Assembly (NCBI GenBank): GCA_023974075.1 | Contig: JAMFTG010000111.1 | Location: forward strand, 208,501-272,500 | Direction of reading: 5' to 3' | DNA from: Chaenocephalus aceratus | Taxonomy: Eukaryota; Chordata; Actinopteri; Perciformes; Channichthyidae | DNA length: 64,000 bases | Shown: piece after piece, positions 11,326 to 22,577 of the stretch | How the letters are laid out: each line of letters begins with the position of its first letter | Numbering within the stretch: the stretch's first letter is position 1 | Notes under the pieces: model-generated | The model's database searches: none | The model's input: the letters and a program-made list of their open reading frames with translations, nothing else | Told to the model about the DNA's origin: nothing | Position numbers and translations under genes: made by a program

Positions 11326-12031
11326 ATATGCTGGCAGACTAATTCAACCACATTTATAAGACACGTGGGTTTTTATTGGCAACCACGCCGTTTTAAAAGT
11401 CTCAAATTGGTGATTAGGGGCAACGCATATCTCGTTACTTTGCAGAGAAACGATGGCACGGTGGGACTGGTGACCCGACAGGCCACTGGGGCTAATTGGC
11501 TTCCTAATGATCAACATTTAACACAAACACAATCATCATCTGACATTTGACAAATTGTTTAAGAGATGATTGGAAATAGTTGTGTGAGCGTCGTGTTCAG
11601 GTCAGAGGGTTTGGTGTGCAAACCAAGCGGAGGGAGTCACTCCACTGAACACAAATGTTGTTCCAACAAGGACAATTAATACATACTAACACATGTTTGG
11701 GATTAAAAACCTCATCAGAGTCTTAACTAATGATCTGGAAAGTATATTAACACATCAAGTGATACACCTGTTGTTGAATGTGCCACTATCATCTACGGTA
11801 AATATGTCTTTTAATGCAATCAAACATATGCCCTACTTAATTTAGTCTTAATTTACATTACTTAATTTCATATTCTGTTTTTGTACATATCCCATATTCT
11901 ATTGACATGTATATAGACTTTCTGCACTTTGTATTTTTGTATTTTAATATATATGTTGCTTTGTTGGAGGAGCTCAGGGCAGAATAATTTAATTGCCGTT
12001 TCTACACTGTAGCTTTGTGCATACGACGATA
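11326..12031. other. unique sequence, no gene seen
   Basis: AT-rich. The part near 11875-11960 (tttctgcactttgtattt, gttgctttgttggagg) resembles a retroelement 3' tail but is too degraded to call. Confidence 0.4.
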
Positions 12032-12850
12032 ACGGTACGTCCACACAGCAGCGTTAAAACAATCTTCCAACGCTTCTGCCCATTCACTGTGGATGGGGTG
12101 ACGTCACTTTGCCTCGCTTTTCGCCGAACTGCATTGTGGGAAGCAAAGCGGAGATTTCCAGGCATCTCAGGATTCAAAAGTTGAGCAATGTTCAACTTTT
12201 GAAGCTTCTGAAGCTTTCGGTGGAAGCGTCAGCCAATCAAATCATAGTACAAGCTCTAGCCCAGGGGTGTCAAACTCAAGGCCCGGGGGCCACATTCGGC
12301 CCGCGACTTCATTTCATGTGGCCCCACAAGAGCTTGCAAAGAATATAATATGTTTATTATACGGTTACATGGTACAGAAGCACGTTGCCCATAAACTACA
12401 TGTCCCACAATGCATCTCAAATATGACTTTTTTTCTCAGAATTTGCCTTTTTTTCTTCAAAATATGCATTTTTTCATAGAATTCCTTTTTCTCAGAATTA
12501 GATTTTTATTTCAAATTGTCATTTCTATTTATTATTTCTCCAGAATGTGGCTTTTCTTTTTAAATCATTTTGGGACATACGCACTGAAACGACTTGCAAT
12601 TATTTGCCCTAGACTTCTGCTTTCAGACGTAGTTAATTATGAAGTTATTAACCTATCCGATGATAATCCAATGCAGATGTAATATAATACATTATTTTAT
12701 ATATATGATATATTTATATATGTATTTTTATATAGTCTTAAAGTTACAACTGGCTCTTTGAGTGCAACCTTAATGCTGATGTGGCCCGCGATGAAATTGA
12801 GTTTGACACCCCTGCAAGCTTTTTCCAAAGCCGCTGTGTGGACGTACCGT
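12032..12850. mobile_element. MITE with ACGGTACGTCCACACAGC ends, interrupted
   Basis: The left end ACGGTACGTCCACACAGC pairs with the right end GCTGTGTGGACGTACCGT. Without the nested hAT (12262-12814) it would be about 266 bp. It is non-coding. No convincing target-site duplication was found (flanks gacgata / aacacctg). Confidence 0.75.
12262..12814 (+). mobile_element. hAT-like element nested in the MITE, copy 1
   Basis: It begins CAGGGGTGTCAAACTCA and ends TGAGTTTGACACCCCTG, with GGCCCGCG blocks just inside each end. The interior has degenerate tttttctcagaatt-type runs and no transposase. A near-identical copy in the opposite orientation is at 40337-40881. Confidence 0.85.
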
Positions 12851-14290
12851 AACACCTGAGGTTTTTTTAACATGATGAGGTCAAAATCCCAATGGGATCC
12901 GTCCTGTCCTTTCAAGGTAAACGCAGCTTTAAGAAAAGTCGCAGATAAGCTTTTATACTGCCACAAAGTTACTGCCCCGGTGACAAGGTAGCACATCTCT
13001 AGGAATGAGAAAAAACGGGGAATTAAAATGACATAGATAGCGAGCGGCAAGGATATAAGTTCGGGCAATTTGTGTTCTCACATCCAGCTCTACGACATTG
13101 AGAGGACTTTGTCTTTGGGGAGATAAAGAAACGGGAGATGTGACATTTCTCTGAGGAGGTGAGGGTGTTTGAGAAAGCCGGGAATAGAAGAGAAAATGAA
13201 ATGGGTAATATGAGGATAAGATATATGAACGAGCAGAATGTAAAAGAAAACGTTGAAAAGCTGTAAAACCCAGATGTGATTGAAAGGCTCACGGGTGCTG
13301 GGGTATCTTGCAGTAAATGTTGCTTCCTTGCATTGCACTTTTGTATCCGTGTAAAATGAAGAAACTGAGTAAAAGTCATCGTCAGACATTGTTAAGGAAA
13401 GGTGTTTTTTCACTATGAATGTACGAGCATTGCTTTCAAATGCAGACCCAACACTCTCCTGTTGGTTTGAATCAGGGACTGAGGAGTGTTGCCAGGTGAA
13501 CAACATTATAACTGCAGTTATCTAAGGATAAGGATCAAAAACCCCGACATACATCAGGCATTTTAAAACTCATGCCATAAGTTGTTTTCAATTTATGTTT
13601 TACAATTTGTTAAAGAAAGCGGCAAAATATGAACGCTACGCAAACTCAAGTAAAATGATTAAGTAAAGTTTCGTCAGTGTTCCTAAGTCCTGATGAACTT
13701 ATCTTCATGACCTTCCCTGAGCCTATGATGTATTTGATTGAGGTTAAGGAAAAGTAGTTAGGAAAGGAGACGAAAAGGACCTGATTTTTTGGCAATTTGA
13801 CCGCAACCTTGCAATAAATCCCTTTGCTATAAGGTCTAGAGATGCAAATATAATACAGTTTGACTGATTGAGGGATGACAACATACATAGGAAGTGTACT
13901 TTTCAACTACTTAGAGAGTTATGTACAGTGTGAACCATCTGTGTAGCTAAATACCATATATATATATATATATATACACTGTATTTCAGAGGGAATATGC
14001 AAAGAGGGTAATGTATCGCACACAACATGAATCTCAATTGGTTTTACGGTAACCCTGACATCATATCACCCTGATCCGTTTGGGATGTTTTCCTATAAAG
14101 CAAATGTTAGTGGTTTATGTGTCCTTCTACTTTATTCATGTGGCTCAATACTCTGAAGAACTCCAGTTGAACCTCCTGAAAAGATGTAAGGAACATAACC
14201 CCTCCGTGTTCCTCATGTATTCCTTAATACGCTAAAATCCAATGTTACAGTTTATGAGTTATGCTGCTATATCGAGAACACTGAACTCAC
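12851..14290. other. intron sequence, no exon recognised
   Basis: Only a (TA)n run near 13956-13977 stands out. Open frames on the minus strand between 13090 and 13906 show no domain. Confidence 0.5.
13956..13977. repeat. (TA)n microsatellite
   Basis: About 10 TA units between ccata and cactg. Confidence 0.9.
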
Positions 14291-14364
14291 TTGGGTCTGA
14301 CAGGATGGAGTCCGTTTTGGGCAGAAACTGGTCGCAGCGGATTCCCTGGTAGCCTTCTCGACAC
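14291..14364 (-). CDS. nrg3: neuregulin-3 internal exon (end of EGF-like domain)
   Basis: Neuregulin-3 is a membrane-anchored growth factor whose EGF-like domain binds and activates the ERBB4 receptor tyrosine kinase at the cell surface, mainly in the nervous system. Read on the minus strand, this 74-bp exon is G + 24 codons + A and encodes CREGYQGIRCDQ followed by FLPKTDSILSDP. The first part is the fifth-to-sixth cysteine segment of an EGF domain (C-x8-C). The second is the stalk after the domain that I recognise as characteristic of NRG3 rather than NRG1, NRG2 or NRG4. The acceptor is a T-rich tract ending cctccag and the donor is gtgagt. Both splice junctions are phase 1, as expected for an EGF-module exon. 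The exons for the first four EGF cysteines (higher coordinates) and for the transmembrane segment (lower coordinates) were not found here and probably lie outside the window. Teleosts may have nrg3a and nrg3b; this exon alone does not say which. Confidence 0.93.
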
Positions 14365-14402
14365 CTGGAGGAAAAAAACACAAATAACTGTTAGAAACAT
14401 AT

Positions 14403-15054
14403 CACTCGTCACCGTCTTGAGCTTCAGTCTCAGGATCCATGTGTCTGTGGTCCTCTCCAGAATGGAAGTCATCACATACAGAGCATCAGCTAGTTCCTGA
14501 ACAGTGTCCTTCACATGCTGATATCAAGAGAGGGGGTCACACAGTCTCAAGATGGAGGGATACCGGTTCTTGTTATCATACATCCTGTCATGAACAAAAT
14601 ACTGAGTTTTTCTCTAAATCGAATAAATCTGACTTTTTTTTGAAAATGTTGACTTTTTCCTCAAAAAATCTGAATTTTTCCTCAAAAAATCGGACTTTTG
14701 CAAAATAATCTGACTTTTACAAAAAAGTCTCAACATTTATAAGATTCTGACTTTTCAGAAATATGACTTTTTCTCAAAATCCTGACTTTTTTTTCTCAAA
14801 ATCCAAAAATTCAGACTTTTTTAAAAATCCTGATTTTTTCTCAAAAATTATCACTTTTTTCAAAATGCTGACTTTTTTTCTCTCAAAAATGTTAATAATC
14901 CCTGGTCACCAGCTTGAGCTTCAATCTCAGGATCCATGTGTCTGTGATCCTCTCCAGATGGAAGGAGTCATCACATACAGAGACTAGTTCCTGAGCAGTG
15001 TCCTTCACATGCTGATATCAAGAGAGGGAGTCACACAGTCACAAGATGGAGGAA
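14403..15054. repeat. about 500-bp direct duplication with T-rich cryptic repeats
   Basis: Positions 14406-14561 and 14905-15054 match closely (cttgagcttca-tctcaggat, ccatgtgtctgtg-tcctctcc, gtccttcacatgctgatatc, aagagaggg-gtcacacagt). Between them, 14600-14895 is a degenerate array of T-runs followed by ctcaaaa-tctgac. The first copy starts 40 bp from the nrg3 exon, in its acceptor-side intron. Confidence 0.85.
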
Positions 15055-15836
15055 CAGAAAGCAGTCTTCAATGCTTACTTCAGATTAGCTCCACGTCAGA
15101 AATGAGCATGCTTGATGTCTCTCTCCATAGAGGCTGAATCATCATGTTAACCACATAGCTATCATCTGCCTCAAGCAGTCCTGATGCTCTTCTGGGTCAT
15201 CACACATCCTGCCATGTTCACAGCTAAGTTGGGATACCTTTGTTAGCATGCTACTCTCATGTTGGAAGAGGACACTCAGGATTTTCCCGTCAGTCATAAA
15301 TCCAGTACAGTAGATTTGCCAGGTAACACCTGCCACTACAACGGAAGTAAATGCAAGAGCTGCACAAAAAAACCGCCTCCTCGTGTGTTGAGACGAAAGT
15401 CTTTGTGGAAGTTAGAGAACCTGACGGCAAAGAACGAATAGAAAGGTGAAATCTGAAAGCTTGTGTTTTTACAGCAAAGAACACACAAATAGAGGCTGCA
15501 GCAGAAAAGAGCATCCGATACCAATTAAGTGATACAGTACGTTGCGACCTCTCTTTGCGAGTGTTGCTTGGTCATAGAAAACCTTTACAGAACATACCGA
15601 ACAACATATCAAAAATACAACCGTCTCGTGAAAAATGTAAGCAGGGAAAACTGTGGAGCTGAAACTGCCCTTGACCCGTGGGGGAAAGTAACTGTTACTC
15701 TAATTGTATGTCTACTACTCCATTACACAGCTTTACAGTTTCAGGTCGATAGCTATACAACACATACATCAACTAAAACATGTACTTTGACTTATAATTC
15801 TAGGTTAAAATACACAGTAGTAGCATATCAAGTTAC
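15055..15836. other. intron sequence, no exon recognised
   Basis: No recognisable exon. The open frames are short and give no recognisable protein. Confidence 0.5.
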
Positions 15837-16206
15837 TATTAAAGGTGGGGTAGGTACGTTTGAGAAAGCAGCTCGAGATCGCTAGAATTTGAAAATACAC
15901 AACCGGAGAAAATCTGCCACTTCCTCACAGAGCCCCTCCTCCAACACACACGAACGCGCACATGACCAATGAGGGCACGAGGTAAGTTTGTGCCCCGATG
16001 GAAGGCTGACAGGCAGGTAGGCCATCCAATCCGATTGGTTGTACTTTTTACAGTATTACGGCTTCTACAGATGACATTTTGTTATGATTTTTTTGTCAAA
16101 GCACTTCAGATATTCATTGCTATCAGGATGTTAAGAGCATTCCATGGAATATAACAACAAGTGTATCTCGAGTTGGTTTCTGAAACTTACCTACCCCACC
16201 TTTAAT
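15837..16206. mobile_element. MITE with ATTAAAGGTGGGGTAGGTA ends
   Basis: The left end attaaaggtggggtaggtac is mirrored by the right end cttacctaccccacctttaat. About 365 bp, non-coding. A second copy starts at 63953 and runs off the window end with the same next bases (gagaaa-c-gctcgagatcg). Confidence 0.8.
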
Positions 16207-16310
16207 TAAAGGGGCCATATTATGCTAATTCTCAGGTTTCATATTTGTATTTTGTGTCTCTACTGTGATGTGCTTTTCTTTTTCAAATACACAAAAACCT
16301 ACATAACACT
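16203..16310 (+). mobile_element. left-end fragment of the TTAAAGGGGACATATTATGC element
   Basis: It reads ttaaaggggccatattatgc followed by taattctcaggtttcat and gtgtctctact. This is the end of a teleost dispersed element whose internal pieces recur at 25240-25712, 31765-32062 and 35330-35495. It directly abuts the preceding MITE. Confidence 0.65.
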
Positions 16311-16989
16311 AAAGGAAAGGGAAAACCCCAAAAGGTATAATAATAGGGATTATTATTAAAGCTATTTTGATGCTGATTAATCTATACTTTTACTTAATTA
16401 ACATTTTAAAAGCAGGACGTGTACTTGTTTTGAAATGTATTATAGCTAATTTTACCTACATTCAAGACTCGACTCAACCGATGACATTGCTTTAAAAGAT
16501 ATTTCTCCTGTGCTCTCAAGCCCCAGATTACGCCGAGAGGAGGCAACTCTGACTTTGACTTCTCAATTAATTGACAACATACTTCTTTCTTCTCTCAATG
16601 GTCCTCAACGTTTCAAGAACGCTTGGCTATGAGTGGCACATGTATGATGGCAGTGATCATTAAGCAGCTAATGAATTCTGAAATGTGCTCGGGCTGCTCT
16701 TCAGGAAACGTCTGTGTGTGTAATGACTTTTGGCTCACTAGCTGCGTCCTCGTGCACCTATCGGAGTGTGTTGCCGTGCACGGAGACAGCATGGGGACTG
16801 AAACGCCAGAGTGAAGTCTAATTGGGAGATCCAATTTCTGTTCTGCTGCTTGCCGTCCCTCTTGAGGAAAACGCAACGGTTTTATACGTGGACATGGAAA
16901 CGTTGGCAGATTAGTTTTTGGTTTTAGATCCTGATTAAAACACTGATGATTTGAGCAGATTCGTTCCACATTGAAAACAAAGATTGATA
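16311..16989. other. unique sequence, no gene seen
   Basis: No recognised element or exon. A minus-strand open frame at 16613-16969 has no domain signature. Confidence 0.45.
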
Positions 16990-17976
16990 GTTTAAACCAG
17001 GGGTGTCCAACTACGGCCCGCGGACCATTTTGAATTGGCCCTCACTCAGCGAATCTGAAAATTATTATTATTTTTTTTTTTTTTGTTTGTTATTATTTTT
17101 GTTTTGGTACTTTGTTATAATTATTAACCTGAGTGAAAAGAAGAAAAAAAGAGAATATATTTAAGCAATAGCTCACGACAGGCCGTGGTATATGCTCATT
17201 ATATCACAGCTAAGGGGCGTGGTTCGACAACCCCCGGTATACTGTTTTTCTCAGACGCGGAGGGATACTGACTTGTTGTGAAAAGTAACTTACAATTCTA
17301 CCCGTGGTATACGCTCAGTATATCACGGCTAAGAACCAATCAGATTGCTTGATTTGACTTGTCCGTTTTATAAATATATATATATTATTGTTATATTTTT
17401 TTTGTTTCTGACATGTTCAATAAATTAACTAAAACTAAACTAAAAACTAAAAAAGTATAATGACTTAAGTATGATAAACTTCTGCTTGTCTTACTTCTTT
17501 AATATGTTCAAATATATTACTCAGTATTCATGTGTTATAATAGGGATGGAACGATACCAAAAACTCACTGTACGATAATATCGCGATAAAAAGTCCACGG
17601 TACGATATTTATCGCAATATTGAAAAATGAAGAAATGGGATGTTTGGGCGTTTGCAAAACCCCCTGCTGTGGAAACGACTCTCTTGCTTGGTGCTGGTGT
17701 TGCTGGGATGGAGAGATATGCTTTGGCCGTGGGTGACAGCAGTGGGTCAAACTGTCTCTCCACCACTTCAACAACAATACAGCTGTTGCCAAGAAGGTGA
17801 GGCTTATTGACAGAGATATAAATATACTGTTGGTACTTGTCCATGTCTCTAGGTGTGTACATGTAGCCCTGTAAATACCATGTCCTTTTGTGTTATCTGT
17901 TGTTTTATGTTCATGTTGTCCTACTTGCTGCCATTTTGGACAGTTCTCCCTTGAAAAAGAGATCGATGATCTCAAT

Positions 17977-18125
17977 AGGCGCGTTCACACCGCAGTACTT
18001 TTCCCACAAAGGTTCATGAGAACTTAGTTCATGAGAACTCTTTGGTTCTCATGAACTAAGTACAGATCGCGTTCACACCGGAATAAGTCCCTGGGGTGGA
18101 TTAGGCAAATGAAGCCGCTGACATC

Positions 18126-18156
<31 letters not shown>

Positions 18157-18716
18157 CTTCTTCTTCTTCTTCTTCTTCTTCTTCTTCTTCTTCTTCTTCT
18201 TCTTCTTCTTCTTCTTCTTCTTCTTCTTCTTCTTGTTTACTGGCAGGCCGCAAACCACTTCACGGCGTATACTGCCGCCCGGAGTCCCCGGCCGGAAGTC
18301 CCCGGAGTTGGGGAAGGCTTCAGTAGAAGCTGCTGCGCCAGAACGCCGACACCTCCTCATCTCCACCGCTCCCAGGTTTTATTTTGTGTTGCCATAAGTT
18401 AGTCTCTCTGCGTTTCTGCGCTGGGCTAACGCTAATGCTAATAATGCTAATGCTAATAATGCTAATGCGAGGATAATAAAATGGCGGCTTCACAAAACTT
18501 TTTGGGAGTTTTACGGGCCGTGGTTTGCAATCCGCCCAGCCAATCAGACATAGGAACCTTTTTCTCCCACGAAAGTCCCTGCTCTCTAGGGACGGAAAAG
18601 GGGGTGAAAAGGTTCTCATGAACTAATTTTAGTTCTGGCTCTTTTTGGTGTGAACGCGACATTTCGGAACTATATCGGAACTAAAGTGGGAAAAGTACTG
18701 TGGTGTGAACGCGCCT
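17977..18716. mobile_element. inner MITE, copy 2 of the GGCGCGTTCACACC family
   Basis: It has the best-preserved ends of the family: AGGCGCGTTCACACCGCAGT and its complement ending GTGTGAACGCGCCT. Its host (ttgaaaaagagatcgatga, tctcaat / gggaccatctgg, ttgaataaaggtt) resembles a widespread fish retroelement 3' end. Unlike copies 1 and 3, it lacks the 25-bp-arm palindrome. It instead has a 17-bp-arm hairpin near 18018-18058 (acttagttcatgagaac) and an expanded CTT tract. Confidence 0.85.
18127..18234. repeat. (CTT)36 microsatellite inside the MITE
   Basis: About 108 bp of pure CTT where the sister copies have about four units (near 876 and 52790). It is GAA on the strand from which nrg3 is transcribed. 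Confidence 0.95.
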
Positions 18717-20061
18717 CTTGGGACCATCTGGTTGAATAAAGGTTTAAAAAAAAAGATCGCGGTAGATTTTGTCAGTCGCACGACGGTATTGAGACATTTA
18801 TTTATCTCGATATCGCGATATTCAATATGCGACCCGCTCTATCGAAATCAGTCGGAAGTCGCAACGGCTCATTTCAGAATAAACGTGGATTTACGTAAAA
18901 ACAATTTTTTCAGGGTTCGGGTGTTTTGTTTGATTTTAAACCAACAAAGTCTTGGCTTTCAGAATATGAAACTTTTATTTCCAAAATCACACGATAAATA
19001 CATTTTTGAAGCTTGTAAAGGGACGAAGACACCTCTCACTCACACTCTGCTGTTCCGCAGCGCCGCCCCCCTCCCTCCGGCTGAAATTATGAACGTAAGA
19101 GTAGAGTAATCATAGATAACACGGCAGGGTCCGTTACAGTTTGTTTTCATCTGATTTCAATTAAACAAAGTCTTGGCTTTCAGAATATTAAACTTGTTTC
19201 GGCAAATTCAGATGATAAATACAACGTTGAAGCTTCGGCACAATTACAAGCGGAGAACGGAGTAACTTAACGTCACAGCAGGCAAAACAACAGCCGGTGT
19301 TTCTCGTGAGTGTTTTCCCCGGGAAACAAACACAATACACACAAACGCAAAATTACACACACACACACACGTATACACACACACACTCGCGAGCTTCCCC
19401 TCCAAATGAAAATATCTTCCCTCCGTAGTATTTTGATTATTTGCTAATAACCAATCAGATCGATGGATTCCAGAGAAGAGAAAACTTTGAAGGCCTTTTT
19501 CTCAAAATGAGGATTCGGTGAAAGTCGTTATATAATGTGACATATTTCGCTTAATATTTGGAGTACAACAACCATCCTGATATCATTAGAAAGCTAGGAC
19601 TCTCCTCTTTCCAACAGTGTATACAACTCAAAATGTGTCTTCGGGTCAATGCGACTGATTTCGATGGAGCAGGGTATCGTTACATCCCTTGTTAAAGAGC
19701 CCAATGTTCAAATAAATTCAGTCAATTCAAGTTGAAAACATGTTCTAACAAGTTGATAAGAAAAAAGCCCAATAACAAATGTACATAAAAACCGTGAAAT
19801 CTCCCCTTCATATTTCCTCTTATTATCAGCAATCTGATGCTTCTGTCTTTAAATGAGCTGCAAACAACATTCATGAAACCCTCTGGAGAGCTGTGAGATG
19901 TTTTCTTACAGCATCTTCAAGTATCAAGAATAATTGGCCTACATCGGATTGATTTTTCCAACTTATACCATACCTCAACTCAAGTGAGTGGCCCAGCCCT
20001 TCTTATATGTTTCTGTATGTGGCCCTCTGTGAAGAAAGGTTTGGACACCCCTGGTTTAAAT

Positions 20062-20456
20062 TAAAACTACCATATCAGAGATAGGTGCATTTCAGACGAG
20101 ATAATACAATATTAATAGTGATCTGTACAAGTGCCTGACAGGAAGGGAAATAGATCCAAGCCTCTCCTGCTTTTAGAAGCCCCCCGACGGAGAAACACAT
20201 CCACGTCCATCCAGACAAAACACCAGAGCTGTGCGTGGAGATCAAGCTTACAAAGAACACATCGACATATCACAGGCTCCATGCAGAGTGAACCCTCTTT
20301 TTGTCTTTCATCTACGGTGAGTGATTTTTAATTATGTAGGCGGGGAAATGCCAGAGCTCTGTTTAGATAGCAGGTGAGAAGAGAGTCTGTGACGTTGAGT
20401 CTAAGACAAAACTGATCTTTAAATCCGTCTTATATTTAATGGGTTAGTTTATCAAA
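20062..20456. other. unique sequence, no gene seen
   Basis: No exon-like frame with good splice sites recognised. Confidence 0.45.
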
Positions 20457-21298
20457 TTAAAGAGGACATATTTTGCTGATGTTCAGGTTCATATCAGTAT
20501 GTAGTGTCTCTACTTTAAAGAGTCCTCTCCTGCTGATGTTCAGGTGTATATCAGTATGTAGTGTCTCTACTTTAAAGAGTCCTCTCCTGCTGATGTTCAG
20601 GTGTATATCAGTATGTAGTGTCTCTACTTTAAAGAGTCCTCTCCTGCTGATGTTCAGGTGTATATCAGTATGTAGTGTCTCTACTTTAAAGAGTCCTCTC
20701 CTGCTGATGTTCAGGTGTATATCAGTGTGTAGTGTCTCTACTTTAAAGAGTCCTCTCCTGCTGATGTTCAGGTGTATATCAGTATGTAGTGTCTCTACTT
20801 TAAAGAGTCCTCTCCTGCTGATGTTCAGGTGTATATCAGTATGTAGTGTCTCTACTTTAAAGAGTCCTCTCCTGCTGATGTTCAGGTGTATATCAGTATG
20901 TAGTGTCTCTACTTTAAAGAGTCCTCTCCTGCTGATGTTCAGGTGTATATCAGTATGTAGTATCTCTACTTTAAAGAGTCCTCTCCTGCTGATGTTCAGG
21001 TGTATATCAGTATGTAGTGTCTCGACTTTAAAGAGTCCTCTCCTGCTGATGTTCAGGTGTATATCAGTATGTAGTGTCTCGACTTTAAAGAGTCCTCTCC
21101 TGCTGATGTTCAGGTGTATATCAGTATGTAGTGTCTCTACTTTAAAGAGTCCTCTCCTGCTGATGTTCAGGTGTATCTCAGTATGTAGTGCCTCTACTTT
21201 AAAGAGTCCTCTAATGCTGATTTTCAGGTGTATCTCAGTATGTAGTGCCTCTACTTTAAAGAGTCCTCTAATGCTGATTTTCAGGTGTATATCAGTAT
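20457..21298 (+). repeat. 57-bp minisatellite, array A (about 15 copies)
   Basis: The unit is gatgttcaggtgtatatcag + tatgtagtgtctctacttta + aagagtcctctcctgct, 57 bp. It opens with a transposon-like terminus, ttaaagaggacatattttgc, and the first unit has the variant ttcaggttcatatc. Because 57 is divisible by 3 the array stays open in several frames, but these repeated 19-residue frames are artefacts. Confidence 0.95.
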
Positions 21299-22090
21299 GC
21301 AATTGGAAAAGAAGCAATAAGTATTACATCTTTGGAAACATTTTGTATGAGTTTGTGCAGTTTCATTTGAAGTGGCATCTCCGATTCATCACAGAAGATG
21401 CTTAATATCCCGCAGGACACGTGCATTGATTGTGTACTGAAATCAACAACAGTACACTGTGACATTGAATATTGGGTAAACATAAATGCAAAGTATGGAA
21501 TTGGATTTTTCCGCAATCTTGTCGCGTTAACAAAATGCATTTTATTATCGAGCCTAGGTTTAGAGTGGAGGTATAAAACCTTGCTCACAGCTGACATTTT
21601 GGAATATGCAGAAAATGCCCAGGCGTAATTGATTACATGAAATCACCTGCATTTAATCCAGGTTATTTTCAGAGTATTATGTCGAACACCTGATGGAGCT
21701 GAGCCTCTGTTAATGACATTGGTTTCACCTGTGCTTCACCCGCTATGATTAGTGAAAATGACTGCAGTGGAAAAGGTGTATCGTGCTCACTGTCTGTCAC
21801 TGTGGAATAAGAAGAGACTGGAATAAAACAGAGCCATCGTTAAAGTTATTAGTAACACCTGTGACAAGTTAAAAGGACTATAGTATATTTATACAATCCT
21901 ACAGCCTGACTAACACGACAGCAGAATATAAACCAGCATGCACGCTGACATTAGTTCATCAGCGTGGTTTCATTTCAGTCTGAATGCAAATTGGATCTGA
22001 AGCCAACAGATGATATTGGACAGATACAAATCCTGTAGCACACAAACCATTGAATACCAGAATACAAAATAACTATGCACATCTATGTAT
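21299..22090. other. unique sequence, no gene seen
   Basis: No recognisable exon or element. Confidence 0.45.
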
Positions 22091-22094
22091 GAAA

Positions 22095-22330
22095 GCCCAC
22101 AATCAATCAATCAATCACACTTATTTTTGTGGCACTTTTCATATTCAAAAGGTAACACAAAATGCTTAAGAAACCAACAAATTAAAACAATAACAAATTG
22201 ATAACAATTCAAATATATATACAATAAACACAGGACTGAATAAAGAAAATCTAAAATCTAAATAAAGCATGAATATAATTAGAATACAATATTATTAAAA
22301 CTAATAAATACATATTAGATAAAAAACAAA
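22095..22330 (-). mobile_element. retroelement 3'-tail remnant
   Basis: caatcaatcaatcacactta followed by ttgtggcacttttcatat and aacacaaaatgctt is a common fish LINE/SINE tail, followed by degraded AT-rich sequence. Orientation is inferred from the tail. Confidence 0.5.
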
Positions 22331-22445
22331 AATTCAAAGTGTGTCTTGAGGCACAAACACACTCGAGGCCATTCAAAAATATCCAATAAGAATATATAAT
22401 GTATGCGAGGTATTGTTAAAGTGACATTTATGACTCGATATCACC

Positions 22446-22577
22446 TTGATGATAGATGCTAATGATGCTAACGATGCTAATTATGCTAACGATGCTAATG
22501 ATGCTAATGATGCTAACCATGCTAATGATGCTAACGATGCTAATGATGCTAACGATGCTAATGATGCTAACGATGCA
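22446..22577. repeat. 9-bp GATGCTAAY tandem repeat
   Basis: About 13-14 units of gatgctaac/gatgctaat. The period of 9 keeps frames open, giving a meaningless Ala-Asn-Asp frame. Confidence 0.9.

Larger units (their letters stand above)
1..14290 (-). other. nrg3: nrg3 intron downstream of the EGF exon (3' side of the gene)
   Basis: The gtgagt donor opens at 14290 and runs to lower coordinates. No downstream exon with the expected transmembrane sequence was recognised between 1 and 14290. The interval holds a MITE, an inverted-repeat hAT, a 72-bp and an 83-bp array, a SINE and a nested MITE/hAT pair. Confidence 0.72.
17541..19689. mobile_element. middle hAT-like element (TAGGGATGGAACGATACC ends)
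   Basis: The left end TAGGGATGGAACGATACC pairs with the right end GGTATCGTTACATCCCT. The flanks tgttataa (17533-17540) and tgttaaag (19690-19697) are an imperfect 8-bp duplication. The interior repeats TATCGCGAT-type motifs (near 17575 and 18812). It contains the MITE at 17977-18716 and short CA runs near 19350. Confidence 0.7.
16998..20053. mobile_element. outer hAT-like element of a three-level nest
   Basis: It starts CAGGGGTGTCCAACTACGGC and ends gtttggacaccCCTG. It is flanked by gtttaaac (16990-16997) and gtttaaat (20054-20061), an 8-bp duplication with one mismatch. Of its 3056 bp, 2149 bp belong to the inner element at 17541-19689. No transposase frame is seen. A tract at 17170-17345 holds two copies of a ccgtggtata-gctca-tatatcac motif, probably a further old insertion. 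Confidence 0.8.

Noticed and set aside
18109..18402. Poly-leucine frame
   Set aside because: Translation of the CTT microsatellite inside a MITE.
20457..21405. Open frames of about 290-310 codons with 19-residue repeats
   Set aside because: They are the 57-bp minisatellite read in frame (57 is divisible by 3), and the same frames occur at the three other arrays.
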